Source: Paenibacillus pabuli
GTDB lineage: Bacteria > Bacillota > Bacilli > Paenibacillales > Paenibacillaceae
Assembly: GCF_023101145.1 (NCBI RefSeq)
Contig: NZ_CP073714.1
Coordinates: 2,294,001 to 2,358,000, forward strand
DNA length: 64,000 bases
Reading direction: 5' to 3'
A model generated the notes under the pieces. That model was not told the DNA's origin. It searched no databases and was given only the letters and a program-made list of their open reading frames with translations. A program made the position numbers and the translations under genes. Of this stretch, positions 34,313 to 43,399 are shown piece after piece (positions within the stretch are counted from its first letter, which is position 1; every line of letters begins with the position of its first letter).

Positions 34313-35670
34313 TATTGCATAGCTCACGTTAAACCTCTCTTTATGCTGGGAAGTCTTACCCTGCACAAAAGATACCGTAAAAGAATTGTTTCTGGTATTA
34401 TTTGTGAGAGGAAGATAATCAGCAGGGAAGCTGCTTAAGAGGGTGAGAATCTCGTGTATGATATTTATGTAATCACAAACAGGATTAACGGCAAAAGGTA
34501 TGTCGGATACACGTCTAAAGGGTATGAATCAAGGTTTAATGATCATATCAAACAATCTCGTGGTCCGAGTGAAAGGTATCTTTGTCGAGCGATAAGAAAA
34601 TACGGGACGGACAACTTCTTTACTGAAGTAATTGAGCAAGTAGATACACTTTCTGAAGCGGCACAGAGAGAAATGTTTTTCATCAATGAATTAAATACGT
34701 TTGCTCATAAAAGGGGAAGCCACGGTTACAATGCAACGTTAGGTGGAGAAGGGATGAACGGAGTTGTTTTTTCTGAAGAAACAAGGAATAAAATAAGTGA
34801 ATCCCATAAGTTGCGAGGCAGTTTTCGTGGTGAATCCAATCCTAAATTTGGCAAAGGTCATTTAATGAAAGGTGAAAACCATCCTCTTTTCGGTACAGTG
34901 ATGTCCGATCAAATAAAAGAGAAAATAAGCAAGACTAATAAAGGCAGGTTAAAGGGTTGTGCTAACCCTGCAATAAAAGATGTGACCTGTTATTCTCTTG
35001 AGTGTTCTTCTGGTGTAATCGAAATGTTTGATTCGTTCTTTGAACTAAGGGAATCGTTCAAAGACAGAGGCTTGGAGTTGAACCGCAGTTCTGTACTTGG
35101 AGTCATGCGAGGCGATAGGGGCAGGAATACGTATAAAGGATTCTTGTTCTTCCGTGAAGACGTGACCAGTCCTGGTGTTTTCCGTGATATACAACATAAA
35201 TTTAGAAGCGGGATAATTGAACCCATTGAAATAAAAGATCATAGGAAGGGTCATGTACATCCAAACGCAAAATCAGTGACATCAATAGCCGTTAATACAA
35301 AGGACGGAAGGATATACAAATTCGATTGTTGGTTTGATCTAAAGAATTGGATTGATTCCGTTGTAGGCTCGAATGTTACTTATTCCAACCTGTACAAAGT
35401 CTTGACTGGAGAGTACTCGCAGACAAGAGGATATAAGCTGTACAGGGAGGATATAACGCACAAGGATGTAATGACTGATCTTTTATTCAGATTTAACGAG
35501 GGCAGAACCTTCAACGACTAGTCAAAAGACGTAGGGCCAAGCGGCTCGAAACGGGAGGCATCCGAGCCTTCCTTTTTTATTGCTCGGATGAAGATATAGT
35601 CTGATCTGCATGGAAACATGCAGCAGCCAAAAGGCGGCACGGTACTAGCGAAACCGTGTGAACTTCAATG
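34313..35670 (+). mobile_element. Group I intron in tape-measure gene
   Basis: 1,358 bases. P1: exon end GTGGGT (34307-34312) pairs with guide GCTCAC (34322-34327), with the terminal U-G at the splice site. P-element-like AATCAGCAGGGAAGC near 34418. P7: GACTA (35516-35520) with TAGTC (35597-35601) inside AAGATATAGTC, the conserved 3' core. P8: ATCCGAGC/GCTCGGAT. P9: CTGCATG-GAAA-CATGCAG (35606-35623). The intron ends in G at 35670, as required. It carries a GIY-YIG endonuclease ORF whose stop codon lies in P7. Confidence 0.9.
34454..35521 (+). CDS. GIY-YIG homing endonuclease
   Basis: 355 residues from GTG 34454 within the intron. GIY-YIG catalytic domain about 1-95 (YDIYVITN...KRYVGYT, Arg in SRFNDHIKQ, Glu in QREMFFINELN). 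Residues about 110-170 contain NUMOD3-type repeats (FSEETRNKISESHKL, MSDQIKEKISKTNKG). The C-terminal half has two similar DNA-binding units, each ending in a helix such as FFELRESFKDRG or WFDLKNWIDSVVG. Cuts intron-less tape-measure alleles to spread the intron. AT-rich relative to exons. Confidence 0.92.
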   Translation: MYDIYVITNRINGKRYVGYTSKGYESRFNDHIKQSRGPSERYLCRAIRKYGTDNFFTEVIEQVDTLSEAAQREMFFINELNTFAHKRGSHGYNATLGGEGMNGVVFSEETRNKISESHKLRGSFRGESNPKFGKGHLMKGENHPLFGTVMSDQIKEKISKTNKGRLKGCANPAIKDVTCYSLECSSGVIEMFDSFFELRESFKDRGLELNRSSVLGVMRGDRGRNTYKGFLFFREDVTSPGVFRDIQHKFRSGIIEPIEIKDHRKGHVHPNAKSVTSIAVNTKDGRIYKFDCWFDLKNWIDSVVGSNVTYSNLYKVLTGEYSQTRGYKLYREDITHKDVMTDLLFRFNEGRTFND

Positions 35671-37080
35671 GACGCGATAAAGGAGCTTACAATCCGCACA
35701 AAAGACCAATCAAAGTCGTCGGCGGAGGGTTACGAAGCCCTGGGATTGAACGCCGAACAGTTCGAACAAGCTCTTGCGCGAGGCGGAGACACAGCCAAGC
35801 TTGCTACCCAAAAAATATTCCAGGCACTGGCTAAGGTGCAGGACCCAGTTAAACGGAACGCGGCCGGTGTCGCACTCATGGGTACTCAGTTTGAGGATTT
35901 GGAGTATGAAGCGATCAAGGCCATGGGCGAAGCCCGTAGCCAATTTGACATGACCAGGGAAACCATGGAAAACGTGAAGAACGTCAAGTTCGACACATTG
36001 GGTATGGCGTTCCAGTCTATTGGTCGTTCGGTTGAGATGGATTTCATCCAGCCTCTGGGCAAGAAGCTTCTGCCTGTGTTGTCCAAGGTCGCTAATTGGT
36101 TCACGTCCACGGACGGCAAGAAGTTCTTCGCCAGAATGCAGAACGATATCCAATACGTCATCAAAAAGGCGGTTCAGTTCTATACGGCTATTCGAGACAA
36201 CTGGGGCAAGATCACTGATATCTTAGTTCCTTTGGTGGCTGGTATCGCTGCTGCTAAGGTGGCTTTCGATACGCTCAAGGTGATCGGGATCATCAACACC
36301 TTAATGACCGCATTCAGAACAGGGACCCTTGCTGCTACGGTGGCACAGTGGGGCTTGAACGCCGCGTTCCTTGCAAACCCTATGACCTATGTTATCCTCG
36401 GCATCGCCGCTTTGGTGGCTGGTATCGTTTGGGCAATTAAGCACTGGGATTTGATCAAGGCTACCATGTCGGCCTTCTGGGAGTGGACCAAGAGCGTGTT
36501 CAGTGGTATCGGTGCTTGGTTTAGCGAGAGATGGACAGAAGCCTACAACGCAGCAACTACAGCGTTTGGCGGCCTAACATCTTGGTTCGGAGGGATCTTC
36601 GAAGGGATCAAAGGCATTTTCAGTGGGGCCGTCAACTGGATCATTGAAAAACTGAACTGGGTCATTGAGAAGGCGAACGGGATTAGCTTCGATATACCGG
36701 ACTTCCTTGGAGGCGGCACCATCGGCGTGGACATCCCTAAGATTCCAACAGTGGGCGGGTACGCTGAAGGTGGGCACATCACAAAGCCTGAACTTGCTTG
36801 GTTGGGCGAGGGCGGAGATGACGAGTTCGTTGTACCGAACAACAACAAACCGCGCTCACACGCCATCCTGGGAGCTGCAAACAAGGCTATGGGTTATGGC
36901 TCTGCTGGCGGAAGTACATCCGAAACCACGGCCTCATACGTTTATAGTCCCAAAATTATCATTCAAGGCAACGCGAACCGGGATGACGTAGCTTCTGTTC
37001 TTCAAAACTCTCAGGCTGAGTTTGCACGTAACATGAAGCAATGGCAGCGAAATAATACGAGGGTGAGGTTGAATCAATGA
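35671..37080 (+). CDS. Tape measure protein, exon 2
   Basis: Remaining 469 codons plus stop. Begins DAIKELTIRTKDQSKSSAEG directly after the intron. Two hydrophobic segments (LVPLVAGIAAAKVAF near 180 and YVILGIAALVAGIVWAI near 235) and a C-terminal region FAEGGHITKPELAWLGEGG-like typical of tail-tip tape measures. An in-frame ATG at 35668 spans the splice site but lies in intron sequence and has no RBS. 728 spliced residues imply a tail near 0.1 micrometre by the usual 1.5 angstrom-per-residue rule. Confidence 0.88.
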   Translation, partial: DAIKELTIRTKDQSKSSAEGYEALGLNAEQFEQALARGGDTAKLATQKIFQALAKVQDPVKRNAAGVALMGTQFEDLEYEAIKAMGEARSQFDMTRETMENVKNVKFDTLGMAFQSIGRSVEMDFIQPLGKKLLPVLSKVANWFTSTDGKKFFARMQNDIQYVIKKAVQFYTAIRDNWGKITDILVPLVAGIAAAKVAFDTLKVIGIINTLMTAFRTGTLAATVAQWGLNAAFLANPMTYVILGIAALVAGIVWAIKHWDLIKATMSAFWEWTKSVFSGIGAWFSERWTEAYNAATTAFGGLTSWFGGIFEGIKGIFSGAVNWIIEKLNWVIEKANGISFDIPDFLGGGTIGVDIPKIPTVGGYAEGGHITKPELAWLGEGGDDEFVVPNNNKPRSHAILGAANKAMGYGSAGGSTSETTASYVYSPKIIIQGNANRDDVASVLQNSQAEFARNMKQWQRNNTRVRLNQ

Positions 37081-37295
37081 CGACATATACAACGGTTCAA
37101 GGTGACATGTGGGACCGCATAGCTCACAACCTCGCCGGAACAGAGGCGGCAACCACGGCATTGCTTCAGGCGAACCCTGATTTCATTGAGTACGTGGTTT
37201 TCCCCGCTGGTATCGTATTGAACATTCCAGACTTCACGGTCGATGTCCCTGCTGATCTGCCACCATGGAGAACGGGGGCTGAAAGCGTTGAGTAA
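37077..37295 (+). CDS. Tail protein X (LysM-like, P2 gpX)
   Basis: 72 residues, coupled by ATGA to the tape-measure stop. Sequence TTVQGDMWDRIAHNLAG and LLQANPDFIEYVVFPAGIVL is the LysM-type fold of P2 gpX, ending in a Trp-Arg tail. Part of the baseplate/tail tube interface. Confidence 0.9.
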   Translation: MTTYTTVQGDMWDRIAHNLAGTEAATTALLQANPDFIEYVVFPAGIVLNIPDFTVDVPADLPPWRTGAESVE

Positions 37296-38481
37296 TATCC
37301 AAAATGCAAGGCGTGCGACCGTATCAATTTCATACAAGGGTAAGAACGTCACCGAACAACTGGCGGCGTTCTTAACTGGTTTTACTTACACGGATGCCGA
37401 GCCGGGAGAGCAAGATAAAATCTCGATCATCCTAGACGACCGGGACCGCAAGTGGATTAAGGATTGGAAACCCGCTTTAGGCGACAAAATCGTCGCTGAG
37501 GTCAACACAACAGACTGGGATAAAGAGAAGGACAAAGGCAAGATCAAGTGCGGCAGCTTCGAACTTGAATCAGTAGATTTGGGCGGACCCCCTCACCTGG
37601 TTACTTTGACTGCTACAGCTTTGCCGCAGGGCGGAACTGCTGCTTTGCGGGAGAAGAGAACGAAGGGGTGGGAGAAGGTAAAACTTCGCGCTATTGCTCA
37701 GGAGGTCGCAAACCGTTGCAGGCTCAAGCTCTCGTACAACATCAAGATTAATCCGACGTACGAACGTACTGACCAAAATGAACAATCTGACCTGGAATTC
37801 CTGACCAAGCTTTGCGCAGACGAAGGTGTTGCGATCAAGGTCACGACCGGATCATTGGTCCTTTTGGACGAAGCTGAATTCGAGAAGACCACACCCATCA
37901 TGACCATTGAATATGGGAAATCGAACATCCTGGATTACAGCATGTCAATGTCCGATTCCGACACTGCATACGGGTCTTGTGTGGTCACGTACAAGCCGAC
38001 CGTTACCGCAGCGAAGAAGAAGAAAGCCGCAGCAAAGAAAAAGAAGGGCGGCAAGGACAGACCGAACATCCCTCTTGACCCCGATTTACCACCACCGCCT
38101 AAAAAAACAATATCCATAGCCGCAGTAAGGGCGGAGGCAGCAGCAAAAGCATCTAAAAAAAAGGAAGCAGGAAAGAAAACAGCAATCACAGCAACGTACA
38201 AACTCCCAGGGGTGAACGGCCCTGTTCTTCGCATCAATCAAAAAGTGGATTCTGTCGCAGAAGCGCAACGCCTCGCCAAGAACAAACTTCGCGAGAAGAA
38301 TAAGGATGCAGGCAGAGCGTCATTTACTTTATCGGGTACTGTTTCCCTGGCTTCAGGTGTAACGGTCACTGTAAAGGGATTTGGTATGTTTGACGGCAAG
38401 TATGTTGTCCTATCCGTGGAGCATGCGATTGACGGAGGCTTTCAAACTAAAATCGAGATCAGAAAGGTGCTGGGCTACTAA
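37288..38481 (+). CDS. Baseplate hub protein (late control D family)
   Basis: About 397 residues from TTG 37288, which overlaps the gpX stop. N-terminal gp27-like hub domain (RRATVSISYKGKNVTEQLA, QDKISIILDDRDRKWIKDW), LKLSYNIKINPTYERT, SDLEFLTKLCADEGVAIKV, and a Lys-rich linker (about 255-300) unusual in length and composition. The C-terminus FGMFDGKYVVLSVEHAID is canonical. Forms the trimeric hub at the tail end. Confidence 0.88.
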   Translation: MSNIQNARRATVSISYKGKNVTEQLAAFLTGFTYTDAEPGEQDKISIILDDRDRKWIKDWKPALGDKIVAEVNTTDWDKEKDKGKIKCGSFELESVDLGGPPHLVTLTATALPQGGTAALREKRTKGWEKVKLRAIAQEVANRCRLKLSYNIKINPTYERTDQNEQSDLEFLTKLCADEGVAIKVTTGSLVLLDEAEFEKTTPIMTIEYGKSNILDYSMSMSDSDTAYGSCVVTYKPTVTAAKKKKAAAKKKKGGKDRPNIPLDPDLPPPPKKTISIAAVRAEAAAKASKKKEAGKKTAITATYKLPGVNGPVLRINQKVDSVAEAQRLAKNKLREKNKDAGRASFTLSGTVSLASGVTVTVKGFGMFDGKYVVLSVEHAIDGGFQTKIEIRKVLGY

Positions 38482-39035
38482 TGCTTAGAATTGGGGTTGT
38501 GTCCACATCGGATGCAGAATTCGGTTTGGTTACTGTCGCGTTTGAAGATCAGGAGGATATGGTTTCCGACGTATTGCCTTTTGTTTATCGCGGTGGTTGG
38601 GGTGCGAGTAATGAAGTGCCGCAACCTGGCGACACGGTCGTTTGTGGTTTCCTGAAGAACGGGGTTTCCGCTGGCGTTTGCTTTGGTAAGCTTTACGACA
38701 ACGACGAACAACCGCCAGGAGAAGAAGGGCAACAGGGAACGTATTACGAAGATGGCAGTTACGTCTATTTCGACGAAGAGGCCGGAACGCTTAATGTTTT
38801 GGCTATGGGTGGCGTTGTCCTAGAAACACCGGAAAGTGTAACTTTAAAAGCCAAAAGCGTAACTTTGGAAGCTGAAACCGTAACAGCAAAGGCCAAAAGC
38901 GTAACAGCAGAGGCAGAAAGCGTAACTTTGAAGGCTACAACCGTAACAATCGAAGGGACGACCAGCATCAAGGGTAACGTCTCTATAGACGGTAATCTGA
39001 GTGTGTCCGGTACGGTTTCGGCATCAAACATATAG
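38481..39035 (+). CDS. Baseplate assembly protein V (spike)
   Basis: 184 residues. OB-fold N-terminal domain (about 1-80, GWGASNEVPQPGDTVVCGF) then about nine short repeats of the form ESVTLKAKS / ESVTAEAES (about 112-160), a triple-strand beta-helix membrane-piercing needle, ending SGTVSASNI. No HxH iron-binding tip is seen. Starts at the last base of the hub gene. Confidence 0.9.
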   Translation: MLRIGVVSTSDAEFGLVTVAFEDQEDMVSDVLPFVYRGGWGASNEVPQPGDTVVCGFLKNGVSAGVCFGKLYDNDEQPPGEEGQQGTYYEDGSYVYFDEEAGTLNVLAMGGVVLETPESVTLKAKSVTLEAETVTAKAKSVTAEAESVTLKATTVTIEGTTSIKGNVSIDGNLSVSGTVSASNI

Positions 39036-39047
39036 AGGAGGTACATC

Positions 39048-39461
39048 ATGGCAACACCTGGATTGGGTAGTCTCGGAGATATCGGTTTTATATCGGTCAT
39101 GGGTAAGGATCGGGTTAAGATACGGAACTTTCGCGACTTCGAGCGGGTCACCGCAGATCGTTATGCCGCCTCTGAAATACACCTTAAGAAACCGCGCGAA
39201 CAATTCCTGGGTCCGGGGCTTGATACCATATCTCTAATCATTGTCCTGGATGTGAGTCTTGGCATGAATCCCCGAAAAGAGGCCGAGAAGCTTGTCGGCT
39301 ACAGCCGGGATGGCAAAGCCCTCACATTTGAGATAGGCGGCAAAAAGCTCGGGACAAATAAATGGGTAATCAAGCGTCTGTCTCAGGCATGGACAAGGGT
39401 AGACCCGCAAGGGGATGTCCATGCTGCTGAGGTTACGTTGGAACTGGGGGAATACGTCTGA
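39048..39461 (+). CDS. Tail protein U-like (P2 gpU)
   Basis: 137 residues. FRDFERVTADRYAASEI and LDTISLIIVLDVSLGMNPRKE, TFEIGGKKLGTNKWVIKR match P2 gpU-type tail proteins. RBS GAGGAGGTAC precedes ATG; abuts the W gene. Confidence 0.85.
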   Translation: MATPGLGSLGDIGFISVMGKDRVKIRNFRDFERVTADRYAASEIHLKKPREQFLGPGLDTISLIIVLDVSLGMNPRKEAEKLVGYSRDGKALTFEIGGKKLGTNKWVIKRLSQAWTRVDPQGDVHAAEVTLELGEYV

Positions 39462-39787
39462 TGGCTGAGTATAAAGTTCCTGCCACGATGCCAACAACGC
39501 GGTTTGGCTTAACTGGCATTGAGAGTATTAAGCAAAATGTCATGATCATAGCCAGCACATACCAGGGTACAGCTCCTTTGGATCGAAGCCTAGGCATTGA
39601 TAGCAGCATATTCGACCAACCAGAGAACAGCGCCAGATTACTGCTGAGGGGTCGTATTATCGAAGCAGTGGAAGCCGGAGAGCCACGGGCCGAAGTCATA
39701 AGCGTTGATTACATCGAGCAAGAAGGTAGTAACGAATCAGGAAGGGCTATCCCGTACGTACGATTCAGAGAAAGGGGTGTTGAATAG
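39461..39787 (+). CDS. Baseplate assembly protein W (gp25-like)
   Basis: 108 residues. Pattern IKQNVMIIASTYQGTAPLDRSLGID and EPRAEVISVDY is that of the gp25/gpW wedge protein that initiates sheath assembly; the conserved EPR motif (residues about 80) is present. Overlaps J by one base. Confidence 0.9.
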   Translation: MAEYKVPATMPTTRFGLTGIESIKQNVMIIASTYQGTAPLDRSLGIDSSIFDQPENSARLLLRGRIIEAVEAGEPRAEVISVDYIEQEGSNESGRAIPYVRFRERGVE

Positions 39788-40917
39788 TGGTTATGGTTGA
39801 CTTGCCAGAAATATCATTCACAGAACAGGACGAACAGACGATCAAGGCTGAGATTGTCGCCTTCTTTGAAGGTGTCACGCAGCGCAAGGTGAACAGAGCA
39901 GACCCGGAAATGTTTGTCCTCAACGCCCTGGCTAAGATGATCCTTCTACAACGGGTTTTGATAGACCAGACCGCCAAGTCGCAATTACTCCGTTATGCCA
40001 AAGGGTACATGCTTGACTACCTGGGAGACTTCACAAACACGCCTCGCCTGGCTGCATCATACGCCACGACGAGGCTTTATTTTACTCTATCAACAGAACT
40101 GGCTTCAGCCCAGGTCATCCCTGCTGGAACGAGGGTAAGCCCGGATGGTGCAGAGGGTGAAATCTATTTCGCAACCAATACAACGATCGTCATCCCTCCA
40201 GGGCAGTTAACTGGATTCGTCGCCGCTCGCTGCCTGACTGCTGGAGAGATTGGGAACGACTTCGACCTAGACACCATCGACACACTGATTGACCCAATTC
40301 CGTTCGTTGAATTTGTAGGCAATACCACAATCAGCGCAGGTGGAGCCGACGAAGAAGAGGACGAACCATACAAGGAGCGCATCCGGTTATCAAACGATTC
40401 CTATTCAACGGCTGGCCCGGTTGATGGATATATCTATTGGGCGAAGACTGCAAGCGCGGCTATTGTGGACGTAGCGGCTATTTCACCCGCTCCGACAGAG
40501 GTCACTATTATTCCACTCCTTGAAAACGGAGAGCTTCCGACGCAGGAAATACTCGACCTTGTTGCTGCTGCACTTAGTCCAAGGAACCGCAGGCCGTTGA
40601 CGGATAAAGTGACCGTCCAAAGACCGGACATCGTAGATTACGAGATTAACGTCACGTATTTCGTTCACGAGGACAACATTGCGAACCTGGCATCGATCCA
40701 AGCAGCAGTTAACCAGGCGGTTGCAGATTACGCAGTATGGCAAAAATCCAAGCTCGGGCGGGATATAAACCCATCGGAGCTGGTAAAACGGATGCTGCAA
40801 GCTGGGGCGGATCGTGTGGACCAGCCTACTATGTTGCCAGAGTATAAGATACTCACTGACTTACAGGTCGCGAGAGAGGCCGAGCCAGTGGTTATATTCG
40901 GGGGTCTGTCTAAATGA
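39787..40917 (+). CDS. Baseplate assembly protein J (wedge)
   Basis: 376 residues; GTG 39787 (ATG 39793 also possible). Contains VDLPEISFTEQD, YAKGYMLDYLGDF, ARLYFTLS-like TTRLYFTLS, VIPAGTRVSPDG, and EDEPYKERIRLSNDSYSTAG, all hallmarks of the gpJ/gp6 wedge family. Overlaps I by 4 bases. Confidence 0.93.
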   Translation: MVMVDLPEISFTEQDEQTIKAEIVAFFEGVTQRKVNRADPEMFVLNALAKMILLQRVLIDQTAKSQLLRYAKGYMLDYLGDFTNTPRLAASYATTRLYFTLSTELASAQVIPAGTRVSPDGAEGEIYFATNTTIVIPPGQLTGFVAARCLTAGEIGNDFDLDTIDTLIDPIPFVEFVGNTTISAGGADEEEDEPYKERIRLSNDSYSTAGPVDGYIYWAKTASAAIVDVAAISPAPTEVTIIPLLENGELPTQEILDLVAAALSPRNRRPLTDKVTVQRPDIVDYEINVTYFVHEDNIANLASIQAAVNQAVADYAVWQKSKLGRDINPSELVKRMLQAGADRVDQPTMLPEYKILTDLQVAREAEPVVIFGGLSK

Positions 40918-41483
40918 CAATCATGCTGAAAGACGCCAGTCTGTATGACTTGCTCCCGCCAAACGCACAGGGTGACGACAATATTGTTGCGGCGGTTCGT
41001 TCGCTAGACAATCAAATGCTAGAACTGTATGAGAGAATTGAGACAATCGCTTTTTATCGTCGCCTGTACAATGGGCAAGTCACGCACGAGGAAGCAGACG
41101 AACGAGCCTGGCAGTACAAATTAGCGTACTACGATGATTCATTGACGATTGAACAAAAAATAGGATTGCTCAAGTCGGCGGTTGAAACGAATAAATCCAA
41201 AGGGACACCCGCCGCTGTTGAGGGTTTGATCACGATCCTTTTTGGCGATGGATACGTACAAGAGTGGTTCGAGTATGGCGGTGCGCCTGGATATTATCAG
41301 GTAATCACGAACAACCCGGACGTAACGGAAGAACGGGCGCAAGAATTTGTCCGGGCCATCAACTCAGTCACCAGACTATCCGCCTGGCTGGAACGTGTGA
41401 CCTTGAGTAAAACAGATCAAGTTAATTTGTACATCGGCGTTGCGCAGCACTCAGGTAAACGCCAAGTAACGAGGGGGAGCTAA
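40914..41483 (+). CDS. Tail protein I (baseplate)
   Basis: 189 residues. SLYDLLPPNAQGDDNIVAAV at the start, KLAYYDDSLTIEQKIGLLK and KGTPAAVEGLITILFGDGY are the P2 gpI signature. Follows J with a 4-base overlap and precedes the fibre gene. Confidence 0.92.
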   Translation: MTIMLKDASLYDLLPPNAQGDDNIVAAVRSLDNQMLELYERIETIAFYRRLYNGQVTHEEADERAWQYKLAYYDDSLTIEQKIGLLKSAVETNKSKGTPAAVEGLITILFGDGYVQEWFEYGGAPGYYQVITNNPDVTEERAQEFVRAINSVTRLSAWLERVTLSKTDQVNLYIGVAQHSGKRQVTRGS

Positions 41484-41484
41484 T

Positions 41485-42774
41485 ATGTCATCTTTCGGCG
41501 CGAACGGTTTAACCAACAAAGGCCGGAATCTACAGGCCAAAGCCCAGGCCGGGGCACAGCTCAAGTACACCAAGTTTGTGATGGGTTCAGGCGCATTGGG
41601 TAACCAATCCATTCCCAACCTCACAGCCGTCATAACTCCGCGAAAAACGGTTAATGTTACGCGGTTGTTTGTGGACCCTCAAGCTCAACGAGCTACGGTC
41701 GGCATGTACTTCACAAACGCCGACGTAACAACCGGGTTCACCTGGCGAGAGATAGGTTTGTATGCTATCGACCCGGACGAGGGGGAAATCCTGTACTGGT
41801 ACGGTAACGCAGGAGACGCCGGGGATTATATCCCGCCAGGAAACGGCAGCGAAATCCTGGAACAAACGTATGACGCGATTGTATACGTCGGCACCGCGAC
41901 AAACATCGTGGCGACAATTGACACCTCTTTGGTATTCGCTACGATCCAGCAGTTAAACCAAACACTGGCAGATTCTAAGACTTATACCGACCAAAAAGTT
42001 GCGACAGTCTCCATCCCTGATGCATCGTTGACGCAGAAAGGTAAAGTGCAGCTAAACGACAGTACCGAGAGCGTAAGCGACACGTCAGCGTCGACACCCA
42101 AAGCGGTTAGGACCGCAAAACAGGAAGCGATAAACGCAGCTAAGGCAAACGATGAGGAAGTTATTTTGCCGCTGGCTAACGCAAACGCCCAGGGGTATGC
42201 CAATGCAGCGGTAGCGCCTATTATCAGTGCTGATAACCCGAACATGCTGAAAAATTCGGCGGCGAATTTCAATTTATATGGTTGGAGTAACACTGGTTCT
42301 GTAGGTTGGTCGTGGGCTCTCCTGTATGATAGAGGGTATAAGTATTTTTCTTGCTACAGTGGGGTTGCTGCTAATCAATTCGCTTATTTAGAATCGCAAC
42401 CAATATCGGTAACATCAGGCACATATTACAACCTACAAGCCTTGTTTAACACTTTGGGTGTCACGTCATCGACGGGTGTGATTTATGTCGGAGTCTTAAA
42501 CGCCAGTAACGGCGCATTAATAAAGGCGGTTCATGCTGATTTCAATAAATCTTGGCACCGCAAAAGCGAATCATTTTCCGTTCCTTCCGGTGTCACAACC
42601 GTCAAGATAGTATTGACTGTTTCGGCTGGTTCTAGCGCTATGTCGGTAGGGAACAAGTACGTTACCCGAATAAAACTATCGATAGGTGCAGTCGATGTCC
42701 CTTACACAGCCGAAGCTGATGACCTCGCGTTGTTTGAATACCAGAATAAAATAAGATCATGGGGGGCGTTGTAG
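41485..42774 (+). CDS. Tail fibre protein (gpH N-terminal domain)
   Basis: 429 residues. N-terminal fibre-attachment domain of P2 gpH type (TNKGRNLQAKAQAGAQLKYT, FVMGSGALGNQS, GFTWREIGLYAIDPD), collar-like repeat region (PDASLTQKGKVQLNDSTES) and a beta-rich C-terminal part (about 255-429) with the look of a carbohydrate-binding module. Abuts two further surface-like genes. Confidence 0.88.
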   Translation: MSSFGANGLTNKGRNLQAKAQAGAQLKYTKFVMGSGALGNQSIPNLTAVITPRKTVNVTRLFVDPQAQRATVGMYFTNADVTTGFTWREIGLYAIDPDEGEILYWYGNAGDAGDYIPPGNGSEILEQTYDAIVYVGTATNIVATIDTSLVFATIQQLNQTLADSKTYTDQKVATVSIPDASLTQKGKVQLNDSTESVSDTSASTPKAVRTAKQEAINAAKANDEEVILPLANANAQGYANAAVAPIISADNPNMLKNSAANFNLYGWSNTGSVGWSWALLYDRGYKYFSCYSGVAANQFAYLESQPISVTSGTYYNLQALFNTLGVTSSTGVIYVGVLNASNGALIKAVHADFNKSWHRKSESFSVPSGVTTVKIVLTVSAGSSAMSVGNKYVTRIKLSIGAVDVPYTAEADDLALFEYQNKIRSWGAL

Positions 42775-43395
42775 GTGACTGTAATTTTAAAGAGGTTCGC
42801 TGGTAATATCGTAGACCAAAACAATGTAGTCACGGCCTATACCGTTCCTTTGAATTATAAAACTATAGTTAAGTCATTCTTCATTTCAAATGGTTCTGCT
42901 TCTACCGTGTCGGTTACTGTTCGTTTCGCTAATAACGCGATTATGTATAATTACGTCATGAAGCCAAATGACGCAATAGCCGTTCCTGTGGTGGACCAAT
43001 TATTAATCGCTGGCAATACAATAACTATATCTGCGACCGCCGCCAATTCGATAAGTTATTATATTTCCGGTCTTGAGGCACTGACAACTGACCCTGAATA
43101 TTCAGACGTCTTAAGGTTTGGAATTGGCACTGTACCCGTTTCATCGGGTGTTATTGCTTCCTCGTCTTCAAAAGACAGACTAGTTAAAGGGATTGTCCTT
43201 TGTAATACGTTCTCTTCAGATGCGAGAATTTCGATGGAAGTTTTCGGGTTGAGGATATTGCAAGCATTCACGGTGAAAGCCTCAGACACCATACTCATAC
43301 CTACTATCGACCTGTTAATCCCGGCCTCGGAATATATAACTGCTTCTGCGAGCAGTGGCGGGGTCCACTATTACATTACAGGCAAGGAGCTGTGA
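42775..43395 (+). CDS. Putative virion surface/fibre-associated protein
   Basis: 206 residues from GTG 42775, directly after the fibre stop. Two repeats of about 100 residues, each beta-rich with matching lines: DAIAVPVVDQLLIAGNTI against DTILIPTIDLLIPASEYI, and SYYISGLEAL against HYYITGKEL. The internal duplication suggests a tandem jelly-roll. Not recognised as a family. Confidence 0.65.
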   Translation: MTVILKRFAGNIVDQNNVVTAYTVPLNYKTIVKSFFISNGSASTVSVTVRFANNAIMYNYVMKPNDAIAVPVVDQLLIAGNTITISATAANSISYYISGLEALTTDPEYSDVLRFGIGTVPVSSGVIASSSSKDRLVKGIVLCNTFSSDARISMEVFGLRILQAFTVKASDTILIPTIDLLIPASEYITASASSGGVHYYITGKEL

Positions 43396-43399
43396 AATT

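Noticed and set aside
33536..34438. Unspliced 300-residue ORF as the true tape-measure product
   Set aside because: The last 42 codons are intron sequence; splice sites and homologous continuation in exon 2 are clear.
38000..38180. Frameshift or insertion in hub protein linker
   Set aside because: The Lys-rich tract is long but stays in frame and both flanking domains are intact.
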